Assembly: GCA_000727475.1 (NCBI GenBank)
Contig: KL647293.1
Span: 287,216 to 351,215, forward strand
DNA length: 64,000 nt
Source of the DNA: Sarcocystis neurona
Lineage: Eukaryota > Apicomplexa > Conoidasida > Eucoccidiorida > Sarcocystidae
Direction: 5' to 3'
The position numbers were made by a program, and so were the translations under genes. The notes beneath the pieces are model-generated. The model ran no database searches. It saw nothing but the letters and a program-made list of their open reading frames with translations, and was not told where the DNA came from. Below, in pieces: positions 1-12,975 of the stretch. Positions within the stretch are counted from its first letter, which is position 1. Every line of letters begins with the position of its first letter.

Positions 1-42
<42 letters not shown>
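1..42. repeat. (AT)n microsatellite at window edge
   Basis: The window opens inside an uninterrupted AT dinucleotide run of 42 bases, so its true length is unknown. It is not a telomere: no TTTAGGG-type repeat is present. Confidence 0.95.
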
Positions 43-47
<5 letters not shown>

Positions 48-185
48 CCCATGCATGCATTTTCGACGCGGAGGCACACGCAGAGAAAAATATATCTTAT
101 TGTTGTTATAGCTGTCCGTACTTTACGAAAGAAAGTTCGCTTGAGGTGCTCCTTCTTGCAGACCGCTCGAATACTCACAGACGCT

Positions 186-1290
186 GCCTGCCCCGCATGC
201 ACCTGCAGGTAACAACACGTGTACAGCAGCAACAGCAGGACGCGCAGAAAAAGAGACATCCGCGGGAGGCGGGGTAGATGTTGTACACAGCAGCGCGAGA
301 GCAGCACCGGCTCACCAGCGCGTCCGCCTTTCCACCCGCAGCAGCGGCGTCCACTGCTGCAGAGCAGCCTCCGCGGAGCAACAGTAACAGCGCACTTAGC
401 AGCAGATGGCGAGCAACGAACGGGCCGCAACATCAACACCGACACCGTCGTGCGTCGAAGAACAGCAGCAGGGCGGCAGCCAGAGCTACGCCCGTTTTTT
501 TTGCACGGGGTATAGGGGCACACATACACAGCAGCAGAAGCAGCAGCAGCAACGGCACCAGCAGCCGCACGGGATGCAGCAGCAGTAGCAACACCAGCTG
601 TGCGTTCGCAGCAGCAGCAGCACAACAGCGGGCGAACAACCGGCGCTACTTCTCGGGCAGCAGACAAAAACACACGCGCAGCTGCATCATCGTTGCAACA
701 GTAGCAACCGTCGCAGCAGGAGCAACATTGAGACCAATAGCAACACTGCTAGCAGCAGCAAAAGACTGTTGGCAGCAGCAAACGACTGTTGGCAGCAGCA
801 AACGACTGTTAGCAGCAGCAAGACTCTTAGCAGCTGCGAGAGATACCGAGCAATACTGGCAACACCCGCAACACGACCACCGCGACTGGCGACAACAGCA
901 GCGGCGGCAATAGCACTTACGGCCTGAGTAACCGCAGCCGTCACAGCAGCAGCAACAGCAGCAACAGCAAGAGCAGCACTAACAACAGCAGCAGCACCAG
1001 GAGCCATACCGGCAGCAGCAGCACCAGTAGCGGTAACGGTAGTACTAACGGCAGCAGGCACAGCAGCAACAATCACAGCAGCAGCACCAGCTACAGCAGC
1101 CGCGACAGCAGCAGTAAAAACAGCAGCGACAGCAGCAGCAGCACCAGCAGCAGTGACGGCCGCAGAAAGGGCGGCAGTCAGAGCCACGCTAGAGGCAACA
1201 ACAGCACCGGTAGCAGTGCCAGTAGCAGTAGTGGCACCAGCAACAGCACCAGCAGCAAATACAGCAGCGTTTGAAGTACTAAAAGAACGA
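186..1290 (+). repeat. CAG-rich block (CAG on plus strand)
   Basis: Degenerate CAG/CAA/CAC triplets dominate the plus strand. Every overlapping open frame is a low-complexity Gln/Ser/Ala or Leu/Cys/Ala read-through with no recognisable domain, so none is called as a gene. It lies downstream of the last GTPase exon found and may be intron or 3' flank of that gene. Confidence 0.85.
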
Positions 1291-1974
1291 CGCTTTCGGC
1301 AGCACGGCCGGAGGAACAGCAACTACACATCAACTGAGACCAGCAGCAGCAGTACGACTGACACATCTCTCTGGACGTCCAACAGCAACGACAGTAGTAG
1401 CTGCTGCAGCTATACACTTGACAAAAGCAGCAGATGTGTCGGCAGCAGCAGCACCGTACCACAGAAATTTGAAACTACAAGAACAACAGGAGAACAGGGA
1501 CAGGCCAGAGAAGAATGACTGCAACCAACGGCACGGCAGTCCTCGGAGCAGGGCCAGCGGGCGGAGTACACATCAGCCTGGCGCAGCAGCAACAGCGCTA
1601 CCTGCGGCTTTCCCGGACAAAATGCCGGGCAGCGGCTCTGACGCAACGTGGGAGTTTCAACAACGTCGACGCCCCGCCGACAAGCCCAGCGCAGCAAAAC
1701 GAAACCCCGAGGGAAGGCGCTGCTGCCGCTACGAGAATGCACGCGCTGCTACGACGTGTTTTGCTCCTCTCTTTCTGTCCTTGCTGCTAGGACTCGGGAT
1801 GCGGAGGCTGCCGGTGTCCCACGTGCTGCAGCTGCCACTCCGGCCTCGCTGTCCGCGACGCTTGCTGGCGCAACTCAACGTGCGGCAGCTTCGTCTATAT
1901 ATAGTGATATATTTATGGACACATATATACATACATATATACGTATATGTATAGATCTATACATACAAGTGTTG
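1291..1974. other. Non-coding flank with short TA tract
   Basis: A mixture of weak CAG triplets and GC-rich sequence ending in a TA-rich tract around 1896-1970. I see no conserved exon on either strand. Missing 3' exons of the minus-strand GTPase could lie here but none could be recognised. Confidence 0.5.
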
Positions 1975-2760
1975 CAGCAGGTAGTGTGCGGGCTCCCCCC
2001 TGCTGCTTGAACGGCCTGCTGCTGCTGCTCCACGCGCGGGTGGCTTTCGCTACGGCCGACGTCGTTGCCATGGGCATAGCCGCAGGTGCGTTGCACAGAC
2101 AGCGGCCCACGCGCAGCTTCAATTCTGCTGCTGCTGTCGCTGCTGCAGTCGCCGTGCCTCACGTGTCTCCAGCATAGCTGCTGCTGAAGCGTATGCAGGG
2201 TGTGTCATCGTATCACAGAAACGCTTTCACAACAAGACTCCACACTGCTGTCTAGCCGAGGCAACTTCTGCTGCTGCTGCAGTAACCGTGCGATGTACAA
2301 AGACAAGGAGCCCTGCTGCTGCGGCTGCTGCTTGACGTAGACTGCTCTCAGTGCTGGAAGCAGTGCTGCTGCTGCTGCATCAGAGTACCCTCTGGTGTGT
2401 CTGCTGCAGCCGCAGCTCCCACTGCGGCGTCCCGAGGTTGCTGCTGCCCGTCCCGCCAGAAGTCGTAGCGGCTTCTCCGGCCCCACCTACGCCCACTGGT
2501 CAGGCAGCGTCCGCCTGCTGTGGGGTGCCACTCCTGCTTCTCGCCCACGTGCTGCAGCCGCTGCTGCTGTTGCGTTTGCCGGTTTGCTGCGTCGCTCGTC
2601 GCTGGACTGCCGCTCCTCTGTTGCTGCTCTCTCTCCCTCCTGATGAGACTGTGAACTGTTACTGCTGCTGCTGCGCTTGTGGACTCCTCCGACTGCAGCT
2701 CCTGCTGCGTGGCTCTGCTGCTAAACGTCGCGCTGCTCCTGCTGCTGTTCGACTTCGACA
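1975..2760 (-). repeat. CTG-rich block (CAG on minus strand)
   Basis: CTG triplets dominate the plus strand, the opposite polarity to the block at 186-1290. Open frames through it are poly-Leu, poly-Ala or poly-Cys and are rejected as genes. Confidence 0.85.
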
Positions 2761-2814
2761 CCTACTTCGCTGCCGTTGCTGCTGTACAACGGGTGCCTCC
2801 CTCTATCCGAGACA

Positions 2815-3175
2815 TAACGCATATATGTGCACATGTAAACGTACAAATACATATACATATATAAATGCATCCCTGCGCGAAAGCGCATATATATATATAC
2901 ATGCGTATGGGGCGCTCGCACAGGTACGCATACGTGTACGCATGCGTGTATGTCTGTATAGATATGTCTATATTAATATATACATACATATATATATACA
3001 TATATATATGTGCACGCGTACCGAAGAAGAGATATCCACGTACATTTATCGAAGAAACGGTAAATTAACGCACGAACACATAAACACACACATACCACAC
3101 ACATGCTCTTCTAGAATTATGTAGAGATACACAAATATATATACTTTCGTAGCGGGAGAGAGATATACTGATGCT
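2815..3175. repeat. TA/CATATA-rich tract
   Basis: Alternating purine-pyrimidine sequence (TATATA, TACATA, GTACGCATAC) with no coding potential. It directly abuts GTPase exon 4 on its 3' side, so it is intron if further exons exist. Confidence 0.85.
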
Positions 3176-3192
3176 TCATACTGCAAGATTAC

Positions 3193-3276
3193 CTTTGTGA
3201 CGGGCATGCGTTTGAAGTGCAGAGAGCGAGCAACAACCTTCCGATATTTTCCCGCACGATCCGGTCCTAGGAACAG
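3193..3276 (-). CDS. GTPBP1: GTPase exon 4: beta-barrel segment
   Basis: Twenty-eight codons lie between a GCTGCAG acceptor and a GTAATC donor, phase 0. The product [15 protein letters not shown] then [11 protein letters not shown] aligns with the LLGPD...IHRKRMPVKEV strands of GTPBP1 domain 2. The next expected residues (a GGQ-type turn) were not found downstream. Confidence 0.8.
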
Positions 3277-4598
3277 CTGCAGCAACATCAAAGCAGGAGG
3301 AGGAACAGCAGCAGCAACAGCAGCAGGCTTAGGAGGAGAGGCACCCGCGGCAGCGTTAGCAGCAAAAGCAGCAGCAGCATCCCCAGCAGGAGGAGCAGCA
3401 GATGCATCCCCAGCAGAAGGAGCAGCAAAAGCGTCCGCAGCAGGAGGAGCAGCAGAAGTATTACCAGCGGCAAGAGCAACAGCCGTGTCAAGAACGCCAG
3501 CGAGACCCAGCCCAGCCGCAGCAAAACAGCAGCAGCGCCAGGAGCACCGGAGCAGTAAAGAAGCAGCGGCAGGAGCAGGACAGGAGGTATCCCATGTGCA
3601 GCCGAAGGAAGTGGGGCACGCAGGCACCCGCAGCAGCAGCATCCCCCGCACAGACACCGGAGGAGGCAGAGAGCACACATGCAGTCGCAACGGCAGCAGC
3701 AACAGCACCAGTCGCAGCAGCAACAGCAGCGACAGTGTGCGACACGCAGGTGCTGCTGCGCCTAGGAGAGGAGATCAGCTACAGCAATAAAAGCAACAGC
3801 AACAGAGACAGCGACCGCAGCAAAGACGCGACGAGGACGGGGGCCTCTACGACGTCACCGGCAGCAGCAAAACCAAATGACCAGGAGGTCTGTCGCAGCC
3901 TCACCCGGCTGTTGATACACACAGACACAGCGACATGCAAAGACACATACGTACATATACATATATGTGTATATATATACAAATATTTATGGAGGGAGAT
4001 TCATACGTAGACAGAGTCGCACACACAGACAAGTACACAGATACATGCGTAGAGTCAGATACACACACGCAGTCATATATACATATATACATCCCTATCC
4101 ACGTATAATATATAGATGTACATACACGAACGACGTATGTATATATATATATATATATTCTGTATATCATATATACATATATACATTCCTATACACGTGT
4201 AATGTAGATATACTACGTATACATATATGGACGGCCCCTATAGATACATTTATCTAGTACTACACAGACATATATAGATACGTGTATTCATCTGGCGAGG
4301 CAGAGAAAGATACGCAGATGTAAAGAGAGAGGGAGAAACAGCGACAAAGGGAGAAGACGAGGGGGGGGGGGGGACCGGAGATGTCTATAGAGAGGAACAC
4401 ACAAATATGTAGATATACAGACGCCCACAGATACGCACACACAGGCAAACAGAGCTACATCAAGTACAGACACTTACATGTATCTCCACAGAAAGAAAAG
4501 GCAGACAAGGTCCCTCCCAACACCGCAATACATGCCAGTGGACTCACCTATTTCTATACAGATGACGTGTAGATTTCCCTAAGTATAGATAATGTGTG

Positions 4599-4631
<33 letters not shown>

Positions 4632-7600
4632 GTGGGCACATACAGATACAGAGAAATTCACACATACGCAGACACATCGGCAAACAGATACATAAAGGGA
4701 GGAGGAGACTAGACACAAGGTACGCGCAGCGGCACAGATATATGTCCGAGACGGGTGGATTTATTGAGGAAGCCACGCATCCTTCGTAGAAAGACAGACA
4801 CACAGAAGAGCGAGAGAGGGACGCCTGGTGAGAAGACTGCGCAGCGCAGCAGCTGGGAATTTCAACTGCTGGTGGTGCGTGAGAAGTGCGGCCATGCTCC
4901 GAGATACAGCGCAAGCATCCCTTCCGCAACTCTCATGTGCAGCAGCAGACGCCGGGCCTGCCGCGGCCTCCCTCTGCTTCTGATGCTCGGCCACTTTGTG
5001 TGCTGCTGTGGATCTGTTTGCGCGGGAATCACTGCTGCTGTCGCTGCTGCGAGGACTTGGTGCTGTGTCACTGCTGCTGCTGCTCTTGCGGCTCCTGCTG
5101 TTGCTGCTGTGTGGACTTGGTGCTGTGCCACTGCTGCTGCTGCTCTTGCGGCTGCTGCTGCTGCGGCTGCTGCTGTTGCCGCTACGAGGCTGGTGTAGTT
5201 GCAATAAATGTTGTGCGGCTTCTACTGCTGTTGCTGCTGCCACTGGTGTTGCCCGTGCGGCTGCCGTTGATGCTTTGAGGCCTGCGCGGGCATCCGATGC
5301 TGCCGGACCCGGCGCTGCAGTTACTGCTGCTGCAGCGATGGTACTACTGTTATGATCGAGTAGTGGCTGCTGTGGCGCCTACCGTCGCTGCTGCCTTTGT
5401 TGCTGCTTTGCCTGCTGCTGCTATTGTTTCCTCGCTGCGCCGGTCGCTGCTGGCGCTTCTGCCGTTGCTGCTACTCCTACTCCTTCTCCTGTTTCTCGTA
5501 CAGCTGCTGCTGCGCTTCCTTCTAGCCCTGAAGCTGCAGCTGAAGTGATGATATGCTCTGTTGCTACTGGGATCGCTGCGGTGGCTGCTCCTTTTGTTGC
5601 TGTAGCTGCTCTTGATGCTGCTGTGGTTGCTGCTGTGATTGCTCTTGAGGGTGCTGTGGCTGCTGATGTTGCTCCCGAGGGTGCTGTGGCCGCTCCTGTT
5701 GCTGCTGTGGCTGCCCCTGTCGCTGCTGTAGCTACTTCTGTTGCCGCTGTGGTTGCTCCTGAGGGCGCTGTGGTTGCTGCTGTTGCCGCTACCGCTGCCA
5801 CTCTTGCTCCTCCGGTCGCTGCTGCAGCAGTGGCTGCTGTTGCTGCTGTGGCTGCTGCTCTTGTTGACTCTGTGGCTGCTGCGACTTTCAGGCTGGAGCT
5901 GCTGGGGCTGCTACTGCTGTGCCCGCTGCTGGTCGTGGGCTGCTGCTGCCGCTGCGTACGTGTGTATTCGGGGAGAGGGTCCCGCTGCGAACGGTTCCCG
6001 CGACGACGAAACCAACGCCGGCAACGGAGTAAACTTCGTCAATAACAAATTCACACGGCGCTTCTAGAGTCCTGCGCAAGAAAAAGGGAGAGGAAAGGAA
6101 GGCAGAACGTGAATATGACAGGAACCGTAGAAGCGCAGCAAGAAGCAGAAGCAGCTTCTCCCCACGAGGACTCTCGTCGCAAGCTTGGCAGCAGCGAGGC
6201 TGCAGAAAGAGAGTAAGTTCAACGTGTGTTAAACAAGCAGCTGCAGCGGATGAAGAAGAGACCCGACACAGAGACAGGAAGGCCTCCTGCCTAATCCTCG
6301 CGGCAACAGCAGCAGCAGCACACACAACAGACAAGGAGGACAGGCAGCCGCAGCACCCCACACACACGTGTCTTTTCAACGAACAGGGAAACGGTAGACA
6401 GAGTCTGGGGCGTCGCGGCAGCAAAAAGGCAGAAATAAAAAGAGAAGAAGAGAGTGAAAATTCGACGTGCAGCAACAGTCCCTCCCCCCACACACAGGCA
6501 GCAAGAAGAGCCAACAGCAGGTCGCTCCTGCAGCAGGCGACGACGTCTGACACAGCGGGACATGCAAACAAAGAACAGCAGCAAAATTTCCCAGCGCGTG
6601 TGGCAAGGACAGCAGCAAATAATAACGGCAGCACAGGGGTCTGGCGTCGAAGTGCTGCCAGAAATCAGCAGCAGGAGTTCTTCTCTCAGAAAAAGGAGCA
6701 CAAATAGCGTCAGTGCGGCAGAAAGGCACCAGCAGCAGCAGCAGGAGAGGAAGGGGAGAAGACAGCGGCACCATTCCACCTTCGTGAAGGCCCAGAGAGC
6801 AGCAGCAACAGCAGTTTTGGGTGGAGAGCACAAGGCACTGGAGAGAGAAAAAGGCAGCAGCAGCAGGACGAGGAGGAGAATCGCACGGTGACCCACTTGG
6901 TATGGCAACAGCAGCAGCAAGGACGCAGAGAGAAAGACACCCCGTAGGTCAGTAGCAACGCGAGAGATAGTCGAGGAGAGCAGCAATCCCCCCGGAAGCG
7001 GCGGAACTGAAGAGATAGAGACAGAAAACAAAAGGCGAGAGGGTAGGGTGGGGGGTTGGCAGATCAAGAGAGACGATAGCGAAGACCCACGGAGAGCATG
7101 CAATGCGTGAAGACTAGCAGGCCAAGAAGGAAAGTAGTGAACTTTGCGAGTGAAGAACGGCAGAAGGGAAATGGACAAGATCGTGGGTGCCCAGGAGGAG
7201 CAGCAGAAGACAGAGAAGGCGGCTCACACAGCAGAGAAGAGGCGGCGCTGACGACAAGAAGGGAGAGACGGGAAGATGAAGACGACGGAAAAGAGGTGGA
7301 GACGGAGAGGAGACGAGACAGAGAGGAGAAAAACGAGGAAGAAAAGAAGGCTGCGATTTACCCGTACACACCGGAGGCCCCGACGCGACTTGGCAGCTTC
7401 GCCAAGAAGCACCGCAGCAAGTCGATGCCCTCTCCGGAGACACTCGAGACGCATATCAGGGGGCAGACCTACGAACCCCGCAGCAGGGCGCAGCAACAGC
7501 AAAAAGCCAGGGAAGGAAGCCACTGCAGAGGAAGGCGCTGCAGCTGGTGCAGACTAAAGGCCACGCAGCAGCAGAGGCAGTGGGGAAGAAGAAGTAGCAG

Positions 7601-10600
7601 CAGCGAGAGCTACACCTCCGGTAGAGGCAAAAGCACCAGGACACTTCGAGAGAACGGGGAGGTGACGCAGCAGCCGCAAACCGACGGAGAGGGCATGCAG
7701 TGTGCGCGCGATCGGTCAAGCAAATGCCGCTCCGTGGACGCAGCTGCTGCCGCGCTAGCGCTCGAAACAGACGCTGCCACACACCGGCTGGAGCAGCAGA
7801 CAACGCAACGGCAACAGCAGCAGCAGATGCGGAAGCAGCACCGGCAGACGCGGCAGCAGCAGGACGTCACACTGCGCTGACGTGTCAGCTGCAATGTCAG
7901 CAGAACGAACCAACGAGCAGCACGTGCGGGTGCGGATGAACCCGCAGACGACGAAGAAGCAGAAACAGCGCAGCAGCGGGAGCAGCAGCAGCGGGAGCAG
8001 CAGCAGCGGGAGCAGCGGCAGCAGCAGTAGCAGCAGCGGCAGCAGCAGTAGCAGCAGCGGCAGCAGCAGCAGTGGCAGTACCCGGAGACCAGCAGGAAAG
8101 AGAAAAACACGAGCGGAGGGCAGATGCGACAGATGCTCGAACGGCAGCTCGGACGCATGCGTCGGGTCACGGCAGCACAGTAGCGTCGCACCGGAAAACC
8201 CCTGCATGTACGTCGCTCTTTGACCTCCCCAGGAGAGCAGCAGCCGTGTACATGCAGCGCGGAACGGGAAACAGCAACACGCACCAGCAGCAGGAGGAGC
8301 TAGGGGAGGAGCAGGTGCTCTACTCGACGATAAAACGTATTCCTGTACGTATCTATCCCAGAAACAAACCCCTGTACATCTATATACATATAAATAGTTA
8401 TACACGTCTGTGCATATGTGTACGGGACTGCACCTATTGGTGCCTTCTGTCGTGTTGCGTGTGCGGACGAAGCAACTCGGGAGCAGCAGCACTCCCAAGC
8501 AGCAGCAGGGTCAATTATAATGCTGCAGCTCTTGGACCGCCGTGTCCTGCTGTTTTTCCTTGTCACCTTTTGCAAGTGCTGTGTACGGCTGCTGCTGCTG
8601 CTTGTTGTTGTCGTGGGCTTCGGCTGGTGCGCTGCCCGGCTCCTCCTCAGGCCACCACCGCTAAAAAAGGTCTCTGGCACAGACTTCTCCTGCAGTGTGC
8701 GGTTGACTGCTGCTGCTCCTGTCCCTTGTGCTGTTGCCGCCCGTGCTGCTGCTGCTGCCCTTTGTGCTCCCGCTGCTGCCGGTGCTGCTGCTGCTGGTGA
8801 GTGCTCCTGCGCGCGAGCTGCTGCTGCGGCACGCGAGGGCCACTTTTAGGGCTGCAGTGATACGATTCTGCTGCAAAGCGACGGAGCGCTACATGCGCTA
8901 CAGAGACAAGACAGCAAGTAGCTGCTACAGCTCTTTTTTGCTTCCGCGGCAGACCGCTGCCCAGCAGCGCCGTCGCGTCTTTATGCTGCTGCTGCGACAA
9001 GCTGCTGCTGGACGTCCCGCTGCTGCTGCTGTTTCTTCCGGCAAGAGCCTGCGACGGTTCCAAACACCGTTGTTGCTGCTGTGGCTCAATACACATTGCT
9101 GCGCCTCTCTCATCCTGCTCGTAAGCGACTGCTTCTGCCTAGTAACTCGATACGTATATATAGACATGTACTTGTTTACCCACACAAAAATCCATATGTT
9201 ATAAATAGCACTGCACAGGTACAGCGTCTTCTGCGGCGGCTGCTTGTCGAGCGTTTGCCGTTGCCCTTATCCGCCTGCTGCTTCTCAACACCGTCCTGCT
9301 GCTGCTGCTCGAGAAGTAGTACAGCGGTAACAACAGGCAGCGAGCCACCACCGCTGCTCTCTCCCTCCTCCAACTTGTGTAGTCATGGATACACACTGTA
9401 TTTCCATAGGCGTAGTGGCACCTGCGGCATGCACACTCCCCTTGCTGTTCCTTCGAAAACTGTCGCTGCTACAGCATCTGGTCATATAGCTGCCACTGGG
9501 CTGGTTGCGGCGGTCCTTCTACCGCTCCCGTTGCTCGCTTCATTTACACTCCACCAACTGCTCCTTGTGCTTCTGCTGCCTCCCACGCTTCTACGCCCGT
9601 TGCTGCCTTTGTTGTGGTTGCTACTTTCGCTGCTGCTGCTGCCGCTGTTTCTGCGATTGCTGTGTCAGCTGCTGCTGCTGTTGTTGCCTCGGTTGCTGCT
9701 GCTGATGATGATATTGCTGCTGCTGCTGCTGACTTTGCTGCTGCTGCTGTTTTTGCTGCTGCTGCTGCGGCTGATTTTGCTGCTGCTGCTGCTTCTGCTG
9801 TCGCTGCTGACGCTGATGCTGATTCTGCTGCTGTTGCTTCTCCCGGTGGTACGGTGCTATTATTTCTGTAGCTTACTCGGCCAGCTGTCACGCCCGCAAT
9901 AACGGCATCTATATTTTCGTGTCGCTTCAGCACTGCAGCACGTCGTACACACAGAGCAGCACCGTTGAAACAGCAGAAGCAGATAACGAAGCAGGACAGC
10001 AGAAGTAGAACGAATCCCCGCGGCCCATTTCTGACAGCAGCACGAGCCAGAATAGCAGCAGGAGCAACAGGGAGAGACGACAACGAGGGGCGAGGCAGCA
10101 GCAGCATCGCAGCAACGGGGCGTCAGACGCGCAAAAGCATCAGGAGATTCAACAGCAGCAGCAGCAGGAGCACGGTGACCGGCAACAAAAGTAGGAGAGA
10201 AAAGCAGCAGCCCCCGGGGCAGCGCAGCACGCACGAATTGTAGCGCAGCACCACGGGGTGACAGCAACAGCGACAGACAACGGCAGCAGAAGAAGAACAA
10301 CAGAACAGCAGAGCAGCAGAACAGCCGAGCAGCAGAGCAATCCAACAGCAGAGCGGCAGGATAGCCGAGCAGCAGAGCAACAGAACAGTCAAGCAGCAGA
10401 GCAACAGAACAGTCGAGCAGCAGAACAACAGAGCAGCAGAATACTCGAGCAGCAGAGAGCGACAGCAGCCAGAAACAGCACGCAGCGTGTCAGAGCTCCA
10501 ATTTCCGAACAGCGGCAGCAGTCCACCCAGCAGCAGCAGCAGTCCCGGCAGAGCAGCAGTAGCAGCCGCAGCAAGGACAGCAGCAGGAGCGATTCCACCA

Positions 10601-12944
10601 GCAATAACGCACGCGAGTCCGACGAGGGGCGGGAGAAGAGCGACGAGCAGCAGCCCCTGTGCAGCACGAATAATTGTCCCATGTTTTGTGGGTATGCGAG
10701 GCGCCTACACACGAATACTCTCCTCGGACAACACTACACTAGAGCAGTTGTATGGGTGATGGGCAGTCTGGCGCAGGCAGCAGAAGCAACATAGAATCCT
10801 GGGAAAAAGCGTGCCAGCTGCAGCAAGACAAGCAGCGCATTCACAGCGTTCTGAACTGGAAGCGGAGCAACGAGAGCACCAGCAGCAGGAAGACTGCAGC
10901 AGCGGAAATGTGGGGTAGCAGCAGCAGCAGTAGCAGCGCCTGAGAAACGGCAGCAGCCGCAGCAGCAGCAGAAAAAACATGCAGCAGCAGGACCGGGGAA
11001 GAGCAGGAGGAGCAACACGGGAGACAAACGGCAACAGCAGCAGCAGCAAACGGTGCCAGCAAGCGAAGTGGATTAACAGCAACAACAGAACGCGCGCACG
11101 GCAGCAACACTCCGTAGTCCCTTCGTCACGCCCGAGGTGAGCAGCGCAGCAGCAGACTGGCGTTCGCAGCAGTACCAGAAGGCCAACAGAAGGAGACGAG
11201 GAAGAGGAGGAAGAGGAGGAGGAGGAGGAGCAGCAACAGCAGCACGAAAGCAGCGGCAGCGGCAGCCGAACGCTCGCGCACGAGCAGCTGCCGCTGGTGC
11301 CTGTGGTGGTGGTGAGGACTGCCCCACAGCAGCCGTGGGGCAGTCCCAGCTCCTGAGTGTCCAGTGGCAGCAGCCGGCAGGAACAAATGGCACCAGATTC
11401 GGGAATTCGGGATGCTGGGAGAGAAAGAGCAGCCGCAACGGCAGCAGAAACAGCAAGTCGGGAGCAGCGCCAGCAGCACTGGGAAGCAGCAGCAGCAGGA
11501 GGACGAGGAGAGTAGCACCAGCAGCAGGGGAGCAGCAATAGCTGTAGGGGCGCAGCAGCAGCAGTAGTAGCGGAGCACCAGCAGCAGCAGTGGAAGAGCA
11601 GCACCAGCAGCAAGGGGGCAGCAATAACAGTGGTGAGAAGCAGCAGCAGCAGTGGTGAGAAGCAGCAGCAGCAGCAGCACCAGCAGTGGGTGAGCAGCAG
11701 TCGTGGCACCAGCAGGATCCCTGCGAGCCGCAGGCGTGAAGGTGGCAGCAGGCGCCAAGAGAGGAGCGGTTGGCGTACGCATGGGCATTTTGTTGACGGC
11801 GGGGTGCTTGAGAATCCGCATGAGCTGCTGCAGCGTTCTCTGGTGCACAGCAGCAGGGGCCATGTCGATCTTCGTCACGACAATGATAATAGGGAGAGCC
11901 AGAGCAGCAGCAACGCCGAGGTGTTCGCGCGTCATGCGCAGGAGGCCGTGGTTGCTGGCTACAACGAGCAGCGCGTAGTGAGGGAAGCACGCCGTTAGCC
12001 CGAACACTGTCGTCTTCAAGTAGCGCTCGTGGCCGCACAAATCGAGGAAGGTGACGATTTTGGCTGCTGTCTGCACCACCAGACGCCAGCAGACATTCTT
12101 CCGCGCCGCAGCAGACTGATGCCCTCCCCCCCCTCCCAACATGACGCTGCTGTTGCTGCTGCTGCTCTTTACAGAAAATGACGAGGAAGCACATGAAGGC
12201 GAGGCAGACGTAGAAGCCGAACGGAAATACTCCGCCGCGCCTCCTTCGTCATCTTCTTCCCCTGCGGCCCCCCACGAGCCGCACGTATTCCCTGCTGCGC
12301 CTGCTGACGCTCCCGCCTGCTGTTCGCTACTCCTGCTGGCACTTCTTTCTGCCATCACCCGTTCTGCTCCTGCGCAGCCTTCGCCTGCTGCTCCGGGGCC
12401 TTGTGCCGCCTTCTGCGGCTCTGCCGCAGCTGCGGAGCCTTCTGCTGCCGCTGCGGAGCCTTCTGCTGCTGCTGCGGAGCCTTCTGCTGCTGCGGCTCCT
12501 GTGATGTCTCGCTCCCCTTCCTCCTCCTCTTCCACCTCACCAGGGACGCCAGCAGCCCTATCGGGAGTTCCTGCCACACGCGAGCAGAGGAGACCAGACG
12601 AGACGCGTGCGCGCGCAGGACGTCGACACGGAGAGACGGCCACACAGCAACGGCGCGGCAAAATAGCGAAGGGCGGCAGCAGCGCAACAGGCGAAACTTC
12701 TCTCCACGAACAAGAGACGGAGAAACGCGTAACAGCAGCAGCCGCTGGACGGCAGAAGGGAGAAACAACAGCAGCTGCAGGAAGCCCGCAAGCAAGTGAA
12801 GCATGCGAACGAGAACAGGACAGCACACGTGCGGTCAACAGGCAGGACGTGGAGCGCAGCACGAAACCGGCAGCAACAGCAGCTATAGACAAACCGTCAC
12901 CACACCATGACCACCTCAGGCATACATTTAATAAAGATGGTATG

Positions 12945-12975
<31 letters not shown>

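Noticed and set aside
1..42. Possible telomere or contig-end signature
   Set aside because: It is a plain AT run; no TTTAGGG/CCCTAAA-type repeats occur here or elsewhere in the window.
278..1322. Long plus and minus open frames of 120-210 codons rich in Ala, Gln, Ser, Leu or Cys
   Set aside because: They are six-frame read-throughs of degenerate CAG; stops are simply rare in such triplets, and no domain or splice structure supports them. The same applies to large frames in every CAG/CTG block.
7098..7880. 260-codon plus-strand Lys/Arg/Gln-rich frame
   Set aside because: It lies within the GTPase intron on the opposite strand, most of it is purine-rich or CAG repeat, and no family is recognised.
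9860..9960. Zinc-finger-like [11 protein letters not shown] peptide on the minus strand
   Set aside because: A single Cys pair with no His or second Cys pair, inside a GTPase intron in CTG-derived sequence; chance reading.
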